A stretch of DNA of 64,000 nucleotides from Aedes albopictus (GCF_035046485.1 NC_085138.1:334821312-334885311), one strand, 5' to 3'; positions 9,434 to 20,822 are shown, numbered from the stretch's first letter. Numbers and translations: made by a program. Notes: a model not told the origin generated them from the letters alone.

Positions 9434-10656
9434 ATGGCAGGAATTAAGTTCGTACAGGTAAACCTTCATCACGCAAAAGGTGCTTCTGCTGTGTTGAGTC
9501 GAAGGTTTAAAAAAGAAGGACTGGAAGTGGCGCTTATTCAAGAGCCATGGTCCAATAAACGAAAGATTCTTGGAGTTCTGACACAAAATAGTAAACTATT
9601 TTATGATGAGCAACAAGATTCGCCCAGAACCGCTGTCTTAGTACGCAAAACGTTAAAATGCTATCCTATTACAGAGTTTATCAGAAAGGACATTGTTGCG
9701 GTCATGGTAGAGGTACCAACCACTAGGGGTAAAACTGAGATCGCTGTGGCTTCAGCTTACTTTACTGGTGATGTTCCTGAGGTACCTCCTCCTGAGATCG
9801 CATCATTTGTTCAATTCTGTAAAGAAAACAACAAATCGTTTATCATTGGCTGTGACGCCAATGCGCATCACACGGTTTGGGGTAGTACGGATATTAACAG
9901 TCGAGGTGAGTCACTATTAGAATATCTGTCTTCCAACAATATAGACATTTGCAATAATGGTGATAAACCTACTTTCTCAAATGTAATCAGACGAGAGGTC
10001 TTGGATCTAACACTGTGCAATGCTGCAATCTTTGACAAGATCACAAACTGGCACGTGTCAGATGAGATTTCTCTATCTGATCATAAACACATAATCTTCA
10101 ATTGGAGTGGTGGAGAATATTCTAGAACCGCATTTAGAAATCCCAGGAGGACAAACTGGGATCAATATGTAGAATTGTTGAATACGCATTCATTTACAAT
10201 GGGAGAAACTATTGATTCAACCCAAAAGTTGGAATCATTTTCTCAAAGGGTAAATGAAAGTATCATCAATTCCTTTAACAGAAGTTATCCCACCATACAA
10301 TCGTGTTCTACTAGAGACGTGTCATGGTGGAACTTTAAACTGGATCGCCTTAGAAAATTTTCTCGTAAAATGTTCAATAGAGCGAAACAAATGGGAGATT
10401 GGACTCAGTACAGGAAAGCCCTGACTGAGTACAACAACGAAATACGAAAATCTAAAAGAAAGTCTTGGATGCTGACATGTGAAAACATAAACAGCACTCC
10501 TGTAGTTGCAAGACTACAGAAAACGCTTGCAAAAGATCATTCAAATGAATTGGGAAACCTGAAGCGCGACGATGGAGCTTTTACCAAAACTCCTCGTGAA
10601 ACTTTGGATTTAATGATGGAAACCCATTTTCCGGGTTCGGTTCTAAGTGTGGATTC
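9434..10656 (+). pseudogene. Lian-like ORF2, endonuclease part
   Basis: The frame starts ATGGCAGGAATTAAG at 9434, after an A/T run. It opens with FVQVNLHHAKGAS, then ALIQEPW (metal-binding Glu), IIGCDANAHHTVWGS (Asp/Asn-His block) and LSDHKHI (catalytic SDH), so all apurinic-like endonuclease motifs are intact. This enzyme nicks target DNA to prime reverse transcription. Codons continue to VLSVDS at 10656, where the CR1-like insertion begins; the frame resumes at 11448 with NDTISLEG. Confidence 0.85.
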
Positions 10657-11442
10657 ATTTCATTTTATTTCATTTATTTATTCTCCGATAGCTTAAGACT
10701 AAAGTCTTTTAAATGCTACACAGCTTTTTGGCATGGATTTGGGCATCACTAATTTGATCATAATTATAATAAAAATAACACATTAAAATACACACTTTCT
10801 TCTTTCCTTATCCAATCTTGACTAATCAAAATACTCTTGACATTGCTTCTTGAACACAAATATAGACCGTTGATTTTTCATGTAGCTTGGTAATGAATTC
10901 CACAGAACAACGCCTCTAACAAAAAATGATTTACCGTACATAGAAGAAGTGTGAGTGGGTATGACATAATCTCTAACTCTCGAACTGATGAATGGTCTTA
11001 GTTTGTCGTAAAGATACCCCGGAGTTTTAGTTGTAGAGATTTTGTGCAAAAACATACAGCAACGAGCTTCAATAAAACTCTGAAACGAATAGCCCAAAAG
11101 TATTGGTTGCAGGTGCGAAACAGGATCTAACCTTCTTAGATTAAAGACGAAGCGGATACACGAGTTTAATGTTATTCTCAATCGATTCTGAGCATGATTT
11201 GAAGCCAAACTAATAAAAACATCACATGCTATAAAATATGGCAATAAAAAGCTTTTGAACAATTTGAGTTTTGTAGAACGATTCAATAAACTACCCTTTG
11301 CGTACAATACGCGAAGACAGCCGTAGATTGTTCCGCATTGCTTTAATATATACTTGAAGTTATTCTGAATTATGAAACCCAGGACGATAGCTGAATCTAC
11401 GAAATCAATGTTATCGTTGCCGATCTTCAAAGCTGGTTTTTC
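10657..11442 (-). mobile_element. 5'-truncated CR1-like LINE inserted in Lian-like ORF2
   Basis: A 786-bp insertion on the minus strand between two copies of GATTC (10652-10656 and 11443-11447), the likely target duplication. It encodes about 200 residues of the RT C-terminus (10822-11430), from IGNDNIDFVDSAIVLGFII to NSLPSYMKNQRSIFVFKKQC, with no interruptions, and ends 3' in ATAAATGAAATAAAATG-like sequence. RT catalytic motifs are absent because of 5' truncation. Removing it with one duplication copy restores the host frame exactly. Confidence 0.85.
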
Positions 11443-13895
11443 GATTCTAATGATACTATATCTCTGGAAGGTGAAGGATGTCCTAGTTTAAACTCTTCGG
11501 AGTCAACTAGTACAATAAACACTGCCTCAGATTTAGCTGATGAAATCTTCACGAAGGCCAGAGTGGAAAATGCAATTAGATCTTTTCAGCCTTTTAAATC
11601 TGCAGGAGTTGATGGAATATTTCCAGCACTGATTCAAAATGGAGAAGCGGTGTAGGTTCCATCACTAATTGAGATGTTCAAGGCTAGTTTGAGATTGAAT
11701 TACGTTCCATCAACATGGAGACTTGTAAAAGTTATCTTTATACCAAAAAAGGGGAAGCGAGACAAGACGCATCCCAAAGCATACAGGCCAATTAGTCTTT
11801 CTTCAGTTTTGTTGAAGACTATGGAAAAGGTTTTGAAGGGTTTTATTAATTCTTCTTACATAAAAGAGCATCCCCTATCTGACTTCCAGTTTGCTTATCA
11901 ATCTGGTAAGTCAACGGTTACGGCACTTCATTCGCTAGTAACAAAGGTGGAAAAACGTTTTCAGCAAAAGAAATAGCTCTATGCGCCTTTTTAGACATAG
12001 AAGGAGCATTTGATAATGCCTCCTATTCATCTATGAAGCGTGCCATGGAGAACAAAAACTTCGACCAATGTATCATACATTGGATTGATACTGTGCTTGC
12101 AAAAAGAGAAATCACCTCTGAGCTGGGAAGTTCGTCTATAACAGTAAGGGGAACGAAAGGTTGCCCTCAAGGAGGAGTCCTCTCACCATTAATGTGGTCC
12201 TTAGTTGTAGACGATCTTCTAAGAAGCTTGAAGGAAAAAGGTTTCGAAGTTGTGGGCTTTGCAGACGATATAGTCATAATAGTGAGAGGAAAGTATGACG
12301 AAACTGTTTCGGAGAGAATGCAAAGGGCCCTAAACTATACACATTCATGGTGTATTAGGGAGGGCCTTAGCATCAACCCGTCAAAAGTCGTAATTGTCCC
12401 TTTCACTAGGAGAAGGAAGATCAACCTTAAAGCTTTTCGGCTTGGAGGGATACAAATTCATCCTAGTGATCGAGTCAAATACTTAGGTTTGATACTGGAT
12501 GCTAAACTGAACTGGAATGCTCAAATTGAGTCCGTGATCGGTAAGGCAACAAGTGCGTTCTGGTTATGCTCCAAAACTATTGGCAGGAAGTGGGGCTTGA
12601 AACCAAAAATGATAATGTGGATTTATACTGCCATAATCCGCCCAAAAGTGACGTATGCTTCGTTTGTCTGGTGGCCAAAAACAAAAAAGGCTACCACACA
12701 ATCGAAGCTTGCGAAAATTCAACGTCTTGCGTCCATTGCTGTTACCGGAGCGATGCGAAGCACTCCATCAAAAGCTTTAGATGCGATTCTCAATCTGCTA
12801 CCTTTGCACGAGTACGTGCAATTAGAAGCAGAAAAGGAATTGCTGAGACTTGAACGAGTTGAAAAGTTTATGCCAGGTGATCTTGTAGGTCACCTGAGCA
12901 TTTCACAATACTTTCAAAATAGGCCAGTAATGAAAATGATTAAAGACTGGATGAAACCTGTGGAGAACCATGATGTTCCTTACAAGTTGCACGAAACAAC
13001 TCGTGCAGATTGGGAAGTCGGAGGTCCCACTGTTCGTCAAGGGTCAATCAAATTCTATACAGATGGCTCAAAAGTTGGAATAAAAACGGGAGCAGGAATC
13101 TACGGCCCTGGAATACAAATTTCAGTGGCGATGGGACACTATCCTACGGTGTTTCAAGCAGAGATTTTTGCTATTTTAAAATGCGCAAATATCTGCCTTG
13201 AGAGAAAATACAGATATGCAAATATTTGTATTTTCTCAGATATTCAAGCTGCACTAAAAGCATTGTGCGCTTACAAATGTACTTCAAAGCTTGTCTGGGA
13301 ATGCATTCTTTCACTGCGCAGGCTGTGCCAAGGGAACTCAGTAAACTTATACTGGGTTCCAGGTCACTGTGGCATTGAAAGGAATGAAATGGCAGACGAG
13401 CTTGCTAAAAGTGGTTCCAATTTACAGTTTGCTGGCCCAGAACCATTCTGTGGTATATCAAACTGTACAATTAAAATGGACCTGAAACGCTGGACTGAGC
13501 AGAGGGTGATATCCAATTGGATGGACGTCAAAAATTGCAATCAGTCAAAACGATTTATAACACCAAATGTTTATAAAACCAAAAAGCTCTTAGAGCTCAA
13601 CAAGAGAGCTCTATGTACATACACTGGCCTAGTAACTGGACACTGCCCGAGCAGGTATCACTTGAAAAATATTGGCCATATTCAGAGTGATATCTGTCGT
13701 TTCTGTAATACGGAACGTGAAACCTCGGAACATCTGCTTTGCAGTTGTGGTGCTTTATACACGCGCAGGCAAAGATTTCTAAATAGTGGTTGCTTGCAAC
13801 CCAGTGAGATCTGGTCTGCAAAACCTGGGAAGGTCTTGGAGTTTATCAATTCCATTGCACCTGACTGGGAGACGACGCGTCGTGGCAGTAGCTGA
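11443..13895 (+). pseudogene. Lian-like ORF2, RT, RNase H and Cys/His part
   Basis: Motifs in order: RT block YRPISLSSVLLKTMEKVL; ALCAFLDIEGAFDN (motif A Asp); GCPQGGVLSPLMW; VVGFADDIVII (FADD catalytic pair); RNase H as KFYTDGSKVG, VFQAEIFAIL, ICIFSDIQAAL and WVPGHCGIERNEMADELA, all four acidic/His sites intact; then CRFCNTERETSEHLLC. FADD plus RNase H points to the LOA clade. Two lesions: a TAG at 11653-11655 and a one-base loss near 11970 (frame shifts from QQK to IALCAFLD). The frame from 12033 to the stop at 13895 is otherwise open (620 aa). Confidence 0.88.
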
Positions 13896-14400
13896 TTACT
13901 TGACACATGGTAATTAGCTGGCTAGATGCGAATATCAAAACGGGACATGCCACAATAGTTCAGCCTATTGACCACGTGGTTTATGGACAGCCCCAAAGTG
14001 GTCTGTCAGAAGCTGTACACCAGCAAGTACCTCTAACCTCATTGTGTGAGTCGAGTTCATGCAACCTAACGCGATCCGGAGGCAACGTTACTGAACCCGT
14101 TGAAGCTTCAGCAAGTGTGTTATCGCCACTCGGATAAACGTGGTGAACTGTTCGGAGCGTGATGAATTCTTCGAACACCGGGGGAGGGGCGAGTCCTTGG
14201 GTTGAAGCCGGGCGGGTAATCTCCCGATATTCCGAGCGTAGATCAGAGGCGATGAACAGGGTCCAAAGTAGCTGTCACGGGGCCGTCTACAGGCGCACCA
14301 AATGCCGCAAGTACCAGGGGGAATGCGGGGTCTGGTAGCTAACAGGGCTTGCCACGAGGCGATCCGAAATTATCCACGTGGCAGTAAAGGCAACATAGGC
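13896..14400 (+). other. 3' untranslated region of the Lian-like LINE
   Basis: GC-richer than its surroundings, with no good frame. It directly follows the ORF2 stop, and composition changes to AT-rich near 14400, which I take as the approximate element end. Confidence 0.45.
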
Positions 14401-15690
14401 ATGTGTGATTGTTTTAAGTTTCATGAAAACTGGGTCATGACGATATCGGTATCAGAGCTAATCAAATTCCAATTCCATTGAAACTCAACGTATATTTTTT
14501 TTAAGAAAACGTGCGTCTCAAACTGAAATCAGGCTTTATTAAAATATTCCTTTGCCTCACAGGGATAGTGAGAGTCATTCAAATGATATGAATAATCATT
14601 TTGGCTGTGAAAACTCGCATTATTTAATATTGCCCCAGATGCTAACATAATTAACATCTATTCTATGGAGTACGATATTTTCCAACAATATTTATACTAT
14701 GCCATTTTAAATCGATACCCCGGCCCTTTCCTGGCGCAATCTCCGAGTGCAGCACGGCAGCATCCAATGACCTAAAATGCAGGAAAAAGCACAAATTTCT
14801 CCTGGGAATCATTTATTGTGGGTCCGCACACATCTCGAACCGAAATTCAAGGAATTCAGTTTCCATTTCTGGACGATTTGTTCAAGAAGATCCCTTTTCT
14901 CGCCTTCTACTATATGTATGTGAGCCGTGCCGGTCCATTGGCTCCGAACCTGCTGCATGATGTGAGGTAAATTCTCCATGCCTTTTGGGCAATAATAGCT
15001 TTCGGCTTATGTGACCAAGTATGTTCCCTTTCCCACACTGGCCAGCAGCGCCTGGCTTGGCTCCACCTCAGTTAGTTCAATGGTTGGCCGGGTTCAATCC
15101 GATCCAAATTGGGAAGAGGTCAGTACGACACACAATGACCGTCCAACCAACTAGCAGCGAGCGGTGGCAACGCAAAGGAGAGCCAATCGATTTCCACCAG
15201 GCTTACGGCTTCTGAGCCATCGCATAGGTCGGTCGGTCGGTTGGTGTGGTCCTACGGCATGTGGGTATAGAGCTCCAAAGAAGGCCGATGGGACTAGGAG
15301 GGTTTCCCCATTTTCCGAGTCACATATTTCACAGATTTCGTTCTCGTGCGCACGGCAAAGCTTAATAGGGACCCGGCCGGACCAGGTCCGAGAAATAACG
15401 TTTTCATTGTTCGCAGGGCTCTGCTGGCTGCAGGATTCATTCTGCGCCATCCACCACCGCCACCGATCGGGGCCGGGTGACTTCTTTCTTCATTTTCCCA
15501 CACAAAAACGTGGCAAATCGAAAAAGGGATTTTTTTTCCTTCATCCGCATTCACCGATTCCTCTATTGCATTGCGCCGTGGTGCTAGTGGTGGTACCTTC
15601 CAATAATAACCTCGGCAGAAAATCAGGGTGATTCCGGGTACCTTTTCATCCATTCAATAAATCCCATTCTCAATTTTTGGCCATGGTTCG
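14401..15690. other. Non-repetitive island 1
   Basis: After an AT-rich stretch to ~14700, the next ~1 kb has balanced composition, no TIRs, no SINE boxes and no LINE motifs. Overlapping frames on both strands (15164-15631 plus, 15294-15653 minus) look like by-products. Such single-copy DNA between transposons may be ancestral intergenic or intronic sequence with regulatory content; that is inference. Confidence 0.4.
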
Positions 15691-16129
15691 TTCTGTTGGC
15701 TTAGGGCAGTGGTTTTCAATCGAAGGCGAATTTCTGAAATGGTTAATTTGTAGGTATAGCTAGAAGCCATCTTCTCCTTGAGGGCGTTAAGTCCCAATCA
15801 GAGTAGAACATGTCTCTCAATTCAGTACTCTTCGAGAACTTCCACGATTAATAACTGAAAGCCCTTCTTATCGATTGTCCTTTTTGAATTGGTGACAAAC
15901 ACAAAAATATTCTATGCACAAGTTAATCAAGGAAATTCCCATAACGAAAAGATTCTGCACTAATCGACAATAGAGCTCATCACGCTCAGGATGACTACAT
16001 AGAGTAACACGAAGAAGCTTCACAGGAAATGATTGACATTCTTTCTTTATGGATTAAACACTATTGACCAATCCATGGTACTTCTTATGATTTTGCTGAA
16101 AATGTATTCTATACAGAGAGCCAATAGAG
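15691..16129. other. No feature recognised
   Basis: AT-rich. A hAT-like terminus CAGTGGTTTTCAATC at 15707 has no partner that I can see. Confidence 0.35.
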
Positions 16130-16412
16130 CCACTGCTGTAAAGGCGTGAATATCCAGCATGTTCATGCTGGGGGTGACGGGTTCGCTTCCCAGTCGGTTC
16201 AGCATCTTTTCGTAGTAGAAATTTCCTTGACTTCCTTGGGCATCGAGTATATACGTGCCTGCCACACGATACACACATTCAAAATTGTCATTGACTGAGG
16301 AAGCTCTCAGTTAATAACTGTGGAAGTAATGATAGAACACTAATCTGAGAATCAGGTTTTGTCCCAGTGTAGACATTACGCCAATATGAAGATGCTACGC
16401 CCGAACCTATTA
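16130..16412 (+). mobile_element. tRNA-related SINE (second family), copy 1
   Basis: The B-box GGGTTCGCTTCCC lies near 16180 after TGCTGGGGGTGAC, followed by CCTTGACTTCCTTGGGCAT, CGTGCCTGCCACACGAT and CTCAGTTAATAACTGTGGAAG, then GTTTTGTCCCAGTG. The tail blocks parallel those of Feilai (AATAACTGTGGAAGTGCTC, AAGTCCCAGTGGGGACGT), so it is a related SINE family. Other copies: 16552-16822 (minus) and a fragment at 60665-60750. Confidence 0.7.
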
Positions 16413-16551
16413 CAGACTCCGTGGGATATTTTCAGGTAAAAAAACTAGAGAAATGTTTATATTATCTATATCTAAATTTCATACGAATATTCTGATGTTT
16501 AACCGGCGGATGATCCCGGATACAGTTTAGGTGTGTTATCTTACCATCTTT

Positions 16552-16822
16552 TTCTTCTTCTTCTTCTTCTTATTCTTCTTCTTCGTCTTCGTCTTCTTCT
16601 ACTTCTTCTATTTGGTGTAATGTGAGCACTTCCACAGCTTTCAACTAAGAGCTTACCGTGCCAATGACCATTTTGCTTTTGTATAGCGTGTGGCTCTATG
16701 CACAAGAAAGTAAAGGAAATGTCCATTACGAACCGGGAATCGAACCCGCCACCCTTACCATGGTCTTACTGAATACCCGTGCGCTACTGCATCGACTGCA
16801 TGGGCCTATAAGAAAGATTTAC
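16552..16822 (-). mobile_element. tRNA-related SINE (second family), copy 2
   Basis: On the minus strand the head reads GCGCACGGGTATTCAGTAAG, then the B-box GGGTTCGATTCCCGG, then body blocks matching copy 1, ending in an (AAG)n-rich tail (on plus a CTT microsatellite at 16551-16612). Possible target duplication TTACCATC before and TTACCAGC after. The head is intact, so the copy is nearly full length. Confidence 0.7.
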
Positions 16823-17142
16823 CAGCTGCTCATTTATTTTGAAACATCGTGCGATTCAGTTAACAAACAACTTTGGAAAATAATGTCAAAACATGCCATT
16901 CCGCTCCTGGGATTCGTGGACTTTATTGATCTCATCGGAATCGATGGTAGGGTAGTGAAGAAAGCTTATGATCTTGAAGAGGGAGATAGGCTTGACGATA
17001 AACTCGACAAAAACAAAGTACATGATTACGAGTAGACATGTTAGACATAAAGACAGGCCTAGTGGTGGTAGTGATGATGTAGCAGAGATTGACGGAAATG
17101 TGTTTGAAGTTGATGAAGAATTTGTTTATCTTGGAATACTTG
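16823..17142 (+). pseudogene. RTE-clade RT relic, cut by Feilai
   Basis: Weak but ordered matches to the RTE at 60790-63905: YFETSCDSVNKQLWKIMSKHA (motif A region), then after a deletion FVDFIDLIGIDGRVVKKAYD (the YADD-containing block; here VDFID), NSTKTKYMI and EVDEEFVYLGIL. It needs frame changes. It stops at YLGILV exactly where the Feilai head GGTCTCCAGTTAGCC begins. Confidence 0.65.
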
Positions 17143-19157
17143 TGGGTCTCCAGTTAGCCTAGGGGTTAAGGCTTTTGATCACCAATCCGGAGACGGCGGG
17201 TTCGATCGGGAAAATTTTCTCGACTCCCTGGGCATTAGACCTGTTCACTTTTTTTGACCTACCCGTGTCACATCAAATTATCAATCCACATGCAAAAACA
17301 AGTCTTCAGTCCAAAAATGAGCCAAATTGGTAAAGGTTTAGAGGTGTATCAAATCGATTTTGTGTTTTTTCGAGCATTTTCACGAAAATGTACTCCAATA
17401 TCCAAAAAATTGCACCGAAAAGTTACCAAAAACCGTTAAAATATAGTTGGAACAATACTCTACAACTTTGCCGAAGACACTACGGTGTTTAAATTGTTTA
17501 TTTCAAAGTTATTCAAAAATTTTCGTTAAAAAATCGCGAAAAAATACAATATTTTTACGGTTTTTCATGTAAAAGTCATGTAAATTTACATTGTTTTAAG
17601 TGACTAAATTAATTAGCTATTGCTCCTATGTGTTACGAACATTTCGTCCATACATCATTTTAGTGTAGGAATTCGTTTTCATTGACTAATTATCAAAAGT
17701 ATGTCACGTTGATACTAAAAATTAAACAAAGTTACCCATGATTAAAACGTCATGACATTTCTTTGTCGCATCTGCATCAGTTTCAATTTGGTATAGATGG
17801 TTGAGCATGAGACTGCCGATTCGAAGATTCAAGGTTCGAGCCCTGCAATAGGATTTTTTGCGTCTCGATCCAGCTATAAGTTAATGAGACTACGCTCTGC
17901 ATCTCATTGCAATTTGGCATCATAGCCTTGTATCGAAACCGTAGAGTGCATAGTAAGAATGAAGTTTCCCTTTATCGTGTAGTTGTGTTGCTTGTGGCTA
18001 GATAGATGGAAGTAATCTCCACAGTTGTATGATAAATTTTGCATCCCGAAGCAGTTCCATCATCGTATTGAATTGTTTTAGCTAAATTAATCGGTATCAA
18101 ACAGATGTCCAATATTTCGTCCAGCTGATCTCGTCGACACGATTTCTTGTCAACAAGTAAACTAAATATCTAGCTAGTCCTGGAATGGGCTTAATTGGCA
18201 GGTCCCGATCATCATTATTTGGGAGATTGCGTGTAAGTCATGGGCCATGGCTCATGGCAGATTCATCATCCTAACTGCTACAAAGATAGAAAAAAAAGTT
18301 TATTATGCATTTGAGCTTGAACCTGGGACCTTCTGATCCGCAGGCTCGAGCCTTATCATCTGCGCCATTTCTGATGCTTGAATCAAAAGACATTAGAATA
18401 CGATGGCATGACGTCTTAATCATGGGTAACTTTGTTTTAATTCGTGCTGGGAACTCTACGCGATTTTTAGTATCAACGTGACATACTTTTGATAATTAGT
18501 CATTGAAAACGAATTCCTACACAAAAACAATGTATAGACGAAATGTTCGTTACACAAAGGAGAAATAGCTAATTAATTTAGTCACTTAAAATAATGTAAA
18601 ATTACATGACTTTTATATGTAAAATCGTAAAAATATCGTGTTTTTTCGTGATTTCTCAACTAAAATTATTGAATAACTTCGAAATAAGCAATTTAAACAC
18701 CGTAGTGTCTTCGGCAAAGTTGTAGAGTATTGTACTAACTATATCCTAACGGTATTTTCGGCACCCTTTCGGAGCAATTTTCTGGATTTATGAGTAAATT
18801 TCTGTGAAAACGGTTAAAAAAACACAAAATCGATTTGATACACCTTTAAATCTTTATCAATTCGGCTCAATTTTGGACTGAAGACTTGTTTTTGGATGTG
18901 GATTGATAATTTGATGTGTCACGGAGAACCGGAGAAAAAAAAGTTTCAAAGTGAACAGGTCTACTGGGCATAGTGTATCATTATACTTGCCTCACAATAT
19001 ACAAATTCATGCAATGGCAGGCAAAGAAAGCCCTTCAATTAATAACTGTAAAAGTGCTCAAAGAACACTAAGTTGAAGCATGGCTGGCCAAGTCCCATTG
19101 GGGACGTAGAGCCACAAAGAAGAAGACGAAGAAGAAGAAGAAGAAGAAGAAGAAGAC
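17143..19157 (+). mobile_element. Feilai: Feilai SINE, split by a hAT foldback
   Basis: The 5' half (17143-17235) has the tRNA-like head with AGCCTAGGGGTTAAGG (A-box) and GGGTTCGATCGGG (B-box), up to CTCCCTGGGCAT. The 3' half (18964-19157) resumes at CTGGGCATAGTGTATCATT and runs to a long AAGAAG tail. The halves were separated by the element at 17236-18963. Feilai is a tRNA-derived SINE described from Aedes aegypti; the second copy at 20180-20443 confirms the consensus. Confidence 0.85.
17236..18963. mobile_element. 1.73-kb hAT-type foldback, TSD CTGGGCAT
   Basis: Perfect 8-bp duplication CTGGGCAT (17228-17235, 18964-18971). Termini TAGACCTGTTCAC and GTGAACAGGTCTA are perfect inverted repeats, and the arms remain inverted repeats for about 530 bp each (to ~17770 and from ~18395). 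The ~620-bp centre holds two different tRNA-like modules: plus strand 17800-17855 (GATGGTTGAGC, GGTTCGAGCCCTG) and minus strand 18300-18370 (GCGCAGATGATAAGG, AGGTTCAAGC). No transposase frame. The 8-bp duplication and TAG start suggest hAT. Confidence 0.9.
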
Positions 19158-19204
19158 TTGTGGCGTGTGGCAATGGCAATTGAGTTTCTTGTCAACGTCT
19201 TCGG

Positions 19205-19292
19205 TCCATACAATTTCCGAAAATTTGGTATGGAGAAAAGCTAAGAGGGAGGGACGTGAGGTCAAAAGGGAGTCTACGTAGTTCACGAACAG
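19205..19292. mobile_element. Half copy of the GTCCATAAA MITE family
   Basis: Matches the right half of the MITE at 50227-50390: TTTGGTATGGA, a G-rich run GAGGGAGGGACG, then GAGTCTACGTAGTTCACG and AACAGCGCC. The left terminus is missing. Confidence 0.6.
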
Positions 19293-19440
19293 CGCCTTAT
19301 TCTTTCGTTCCAGTTTCCGAAAGAGTATTGCATAATGCGTTTTGGGTATTATTTGAAAATTTCCTTTTAATCTTGGAAAAAAATTGATAGAGTATATTAT
19401 AATTAAAAGTATAATTTCTACTGGAACTTTTTTTAGAGAT

Positions 19441-19793
19441 TCACATGAGCATGAGCATACATGATTGCCCAATTCGTAGTTGCTATTCCGTGGCCGGAGC
19501 AATCAAAATTACACAAAGAACCAACGAACGAGACTTGGGACTAGCACATCATTCTCATTGTACACAATTCGAGAGCTCTCAACTACAGCAAGGTCAATAC
19601 CGAAGCCGGCTTTATCTTTACGGTCATCCAGGATGGGAAGTAATGTTAGTAAGGCAACCGTAGTTATAGGTAGAGACCGAAAATCTCAGTATCGCTACGG
19701 TAGTCTCAGGAAAAAGTTTTGTTAGCGGCGTAGGGTACGTAGTCGATCTAGGAGTCACCTATGTTTGGTGATGTGACCTGACAACAGATCAAT
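19441..19793 (-). mobile_element. Retroelement 3' end with (GCTCAT)n tail
   Basis: Direct repeats TACTGGAACTTTTTT flank the segment (near 19418 and 19794), a plausible 15-bp target duplication. On the minus strand it ends in tandem GCTCAT, preceded by a block (GGGCAATCATG) resembling the tail of the SINE at 1670-2326. The small frame at 19445-19663 is on the non-sense strand. Family unknown; 5' truncated. Confidence 0.5.
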
Positions 19794-19989
19794 ACTGGAA
19801 CTTTTTTGAAAGATTCGAAAAGAAATACTGGATACTTTTCCAAAGAAACTCTAACTTCAACATGAAAAACGTCATATCTTCTAGTTAAGTCCATTCAGCC
19901 TTTTCACGGCATACAAAAACCGTCCATTTTTGATCACTACCTTAATGTTAAACAATCTATGGAAATCTTTTTATAAATCAAATATAAGA

Positions 19990-20120
19990 GATCCCAGAGG
20001 GTTTTCAAGCTTCTTGGTTTCACAGGTTTTACAGTATTTCAGGGGCGTTACAGGAGAATTTCAGAGGGTTTCAGGAGGGTTTCAATAGCCTTTCAATGGA
20101 GTTTCATGAAGTTTCCAAGA
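19990..20120. repeat. TTTCAGGNGG degenerate minisatellite
   Basis: Units such as TTTCAGGAGGG and TTTCAATGGAG recur every 12-18 bases. Similar stretches lie at 23540-23640 and, in complement, at 25670-25890. Confidence 0.55.
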
Positions 20121-20179
20121 GTAACGACCCGACTTTCTTTCTAACTAGCTTTTCACCACAAGTCGTCACGATTATCCTA

Positions 20180-20443
20180 GTCTTCTTCTTCTTTATGGCT
20201 CTACGTCCTTCTGGGACTTGGCCTGCCTCACGTCAACTTAGTGTTCTTTGAGCACTTCCAAAGTTATTGATTGAAGGGCTTTCTGTGCCTGCCATTGCAT
20301 GAATTTGTATATTGTGAGGCAAGCACAATGATACATAATGCCCAGGTAGTTGAGAAAATTTTCCCAACTGGAACGAGAATCGAACCTGCCGCCTCCGGAT
20401 TGGCGATCCATAGCCTTAACCACTAGGCTAACTGGAGACCCCA
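20180..20443 (-). mobile_element. Feilai: Feilai SINE with 9-bp TSD
   Basis: Complete copy on the minus strand: head GGTCTCCAGTTAGCC with CTAGTGGTTAAGG (A-box) and GGTTCGATTCTCG (B-box), body with CACAATATACAAATTCATGC and AAGTGCTCAAAGAACAC, and AAGAAG tail at the left. Flanked by ATTATCCTA at 20171-20179 and 20444-20452. Polymerase III would transcribe it leftwards; movement depends on LINE proteins. Confidence 0.9.
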
Positions 20444-20452
20444 ATTATCCTA

Positions 20453-20650
20453 TTCATTTTACATTTATGCTCTAGAAGCGAATGAATTTATAAAATTTTA
20501 AACCTTTTTAATAAAATAACAATAATAATAATAATATTTAATAATATACATTTATGTCTATTTTTGATAAGTAAAGTTTGATGAGTCACTGCAAAAGCAA
20601 CGGGTTCTTATGAATAAAATAACTCATAACTCATTTCATGGTCTTAACTC
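20453..20650. other. AT-rich spacer with (AAT)n
   Basis: Includes an AAT/ATA microsatellite at about 20512-20550; nothing else. Confidence 0.5.
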
Positions 20651-20822
20651 AAGTAACACATTTGTCACAGAAGAGTCTCGGCAGCGCAGGTTTTTGTTGT
20701 GCAGAAGTCACTGTGACTCACTTCTAACCAGTAAGTGTTTATTTGTTAGAAGTAAGTCACAGTGGCTTATGCGCAACAAAAACCTGCGCCGCCGAGACTC
20801 TTCTGTGACATGTGTGTTACTT
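20651..20822. repeat. 172-bp palindromic element
   Basis: Two ~77-bp arms (AAGTAACACA ... TGTGTTACTT) around a ~16-bp spacer, with few mismatches. A TA occurs next to each end (TAACAC / GTGTTA), so a TA-duplicating MITE is likely. The RNA of either strand would be a long hairpin. Confidence 0.65.

Larger units (their letters stand above)
9040..14400 (+). mobile_element. Lian-like (LOA clade) LINE, nearly complete
   Basis: The 5' end (GGCTGTTCGGG at 9040) is the same as the 5' end of the element at 33498-34477, whose target duplication defines it. A ~394-bp leader is followed by a single long frame (endonuclease, RT, RNase H, Cys/His) ending at 13895, then GC-rich 3' sequence to about 14400. 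No ORF1 is present. Without the 786-bp CR1-like insertion (10657-11442) it would be ~4.6 kb, which fits my memory of Lian from Aedes aegypti. Damage is light: one stop (11653), one frameshift (~11970) and the insertion. The 3' end is not fixed because I could not identify a tail or duplication. Confidence 0.75.

Noticed and set aside
15707..15721. hAT-like terminus CAGTGGTTTTCAATC
   Set aside because: No inverted partner or 8-bp duplication found nearby.
16551..16612. CTT microsatellite as an independent feature
   Set aside because: It is the AAG-rich tail of the minus-strand SINE at 16552-16822.
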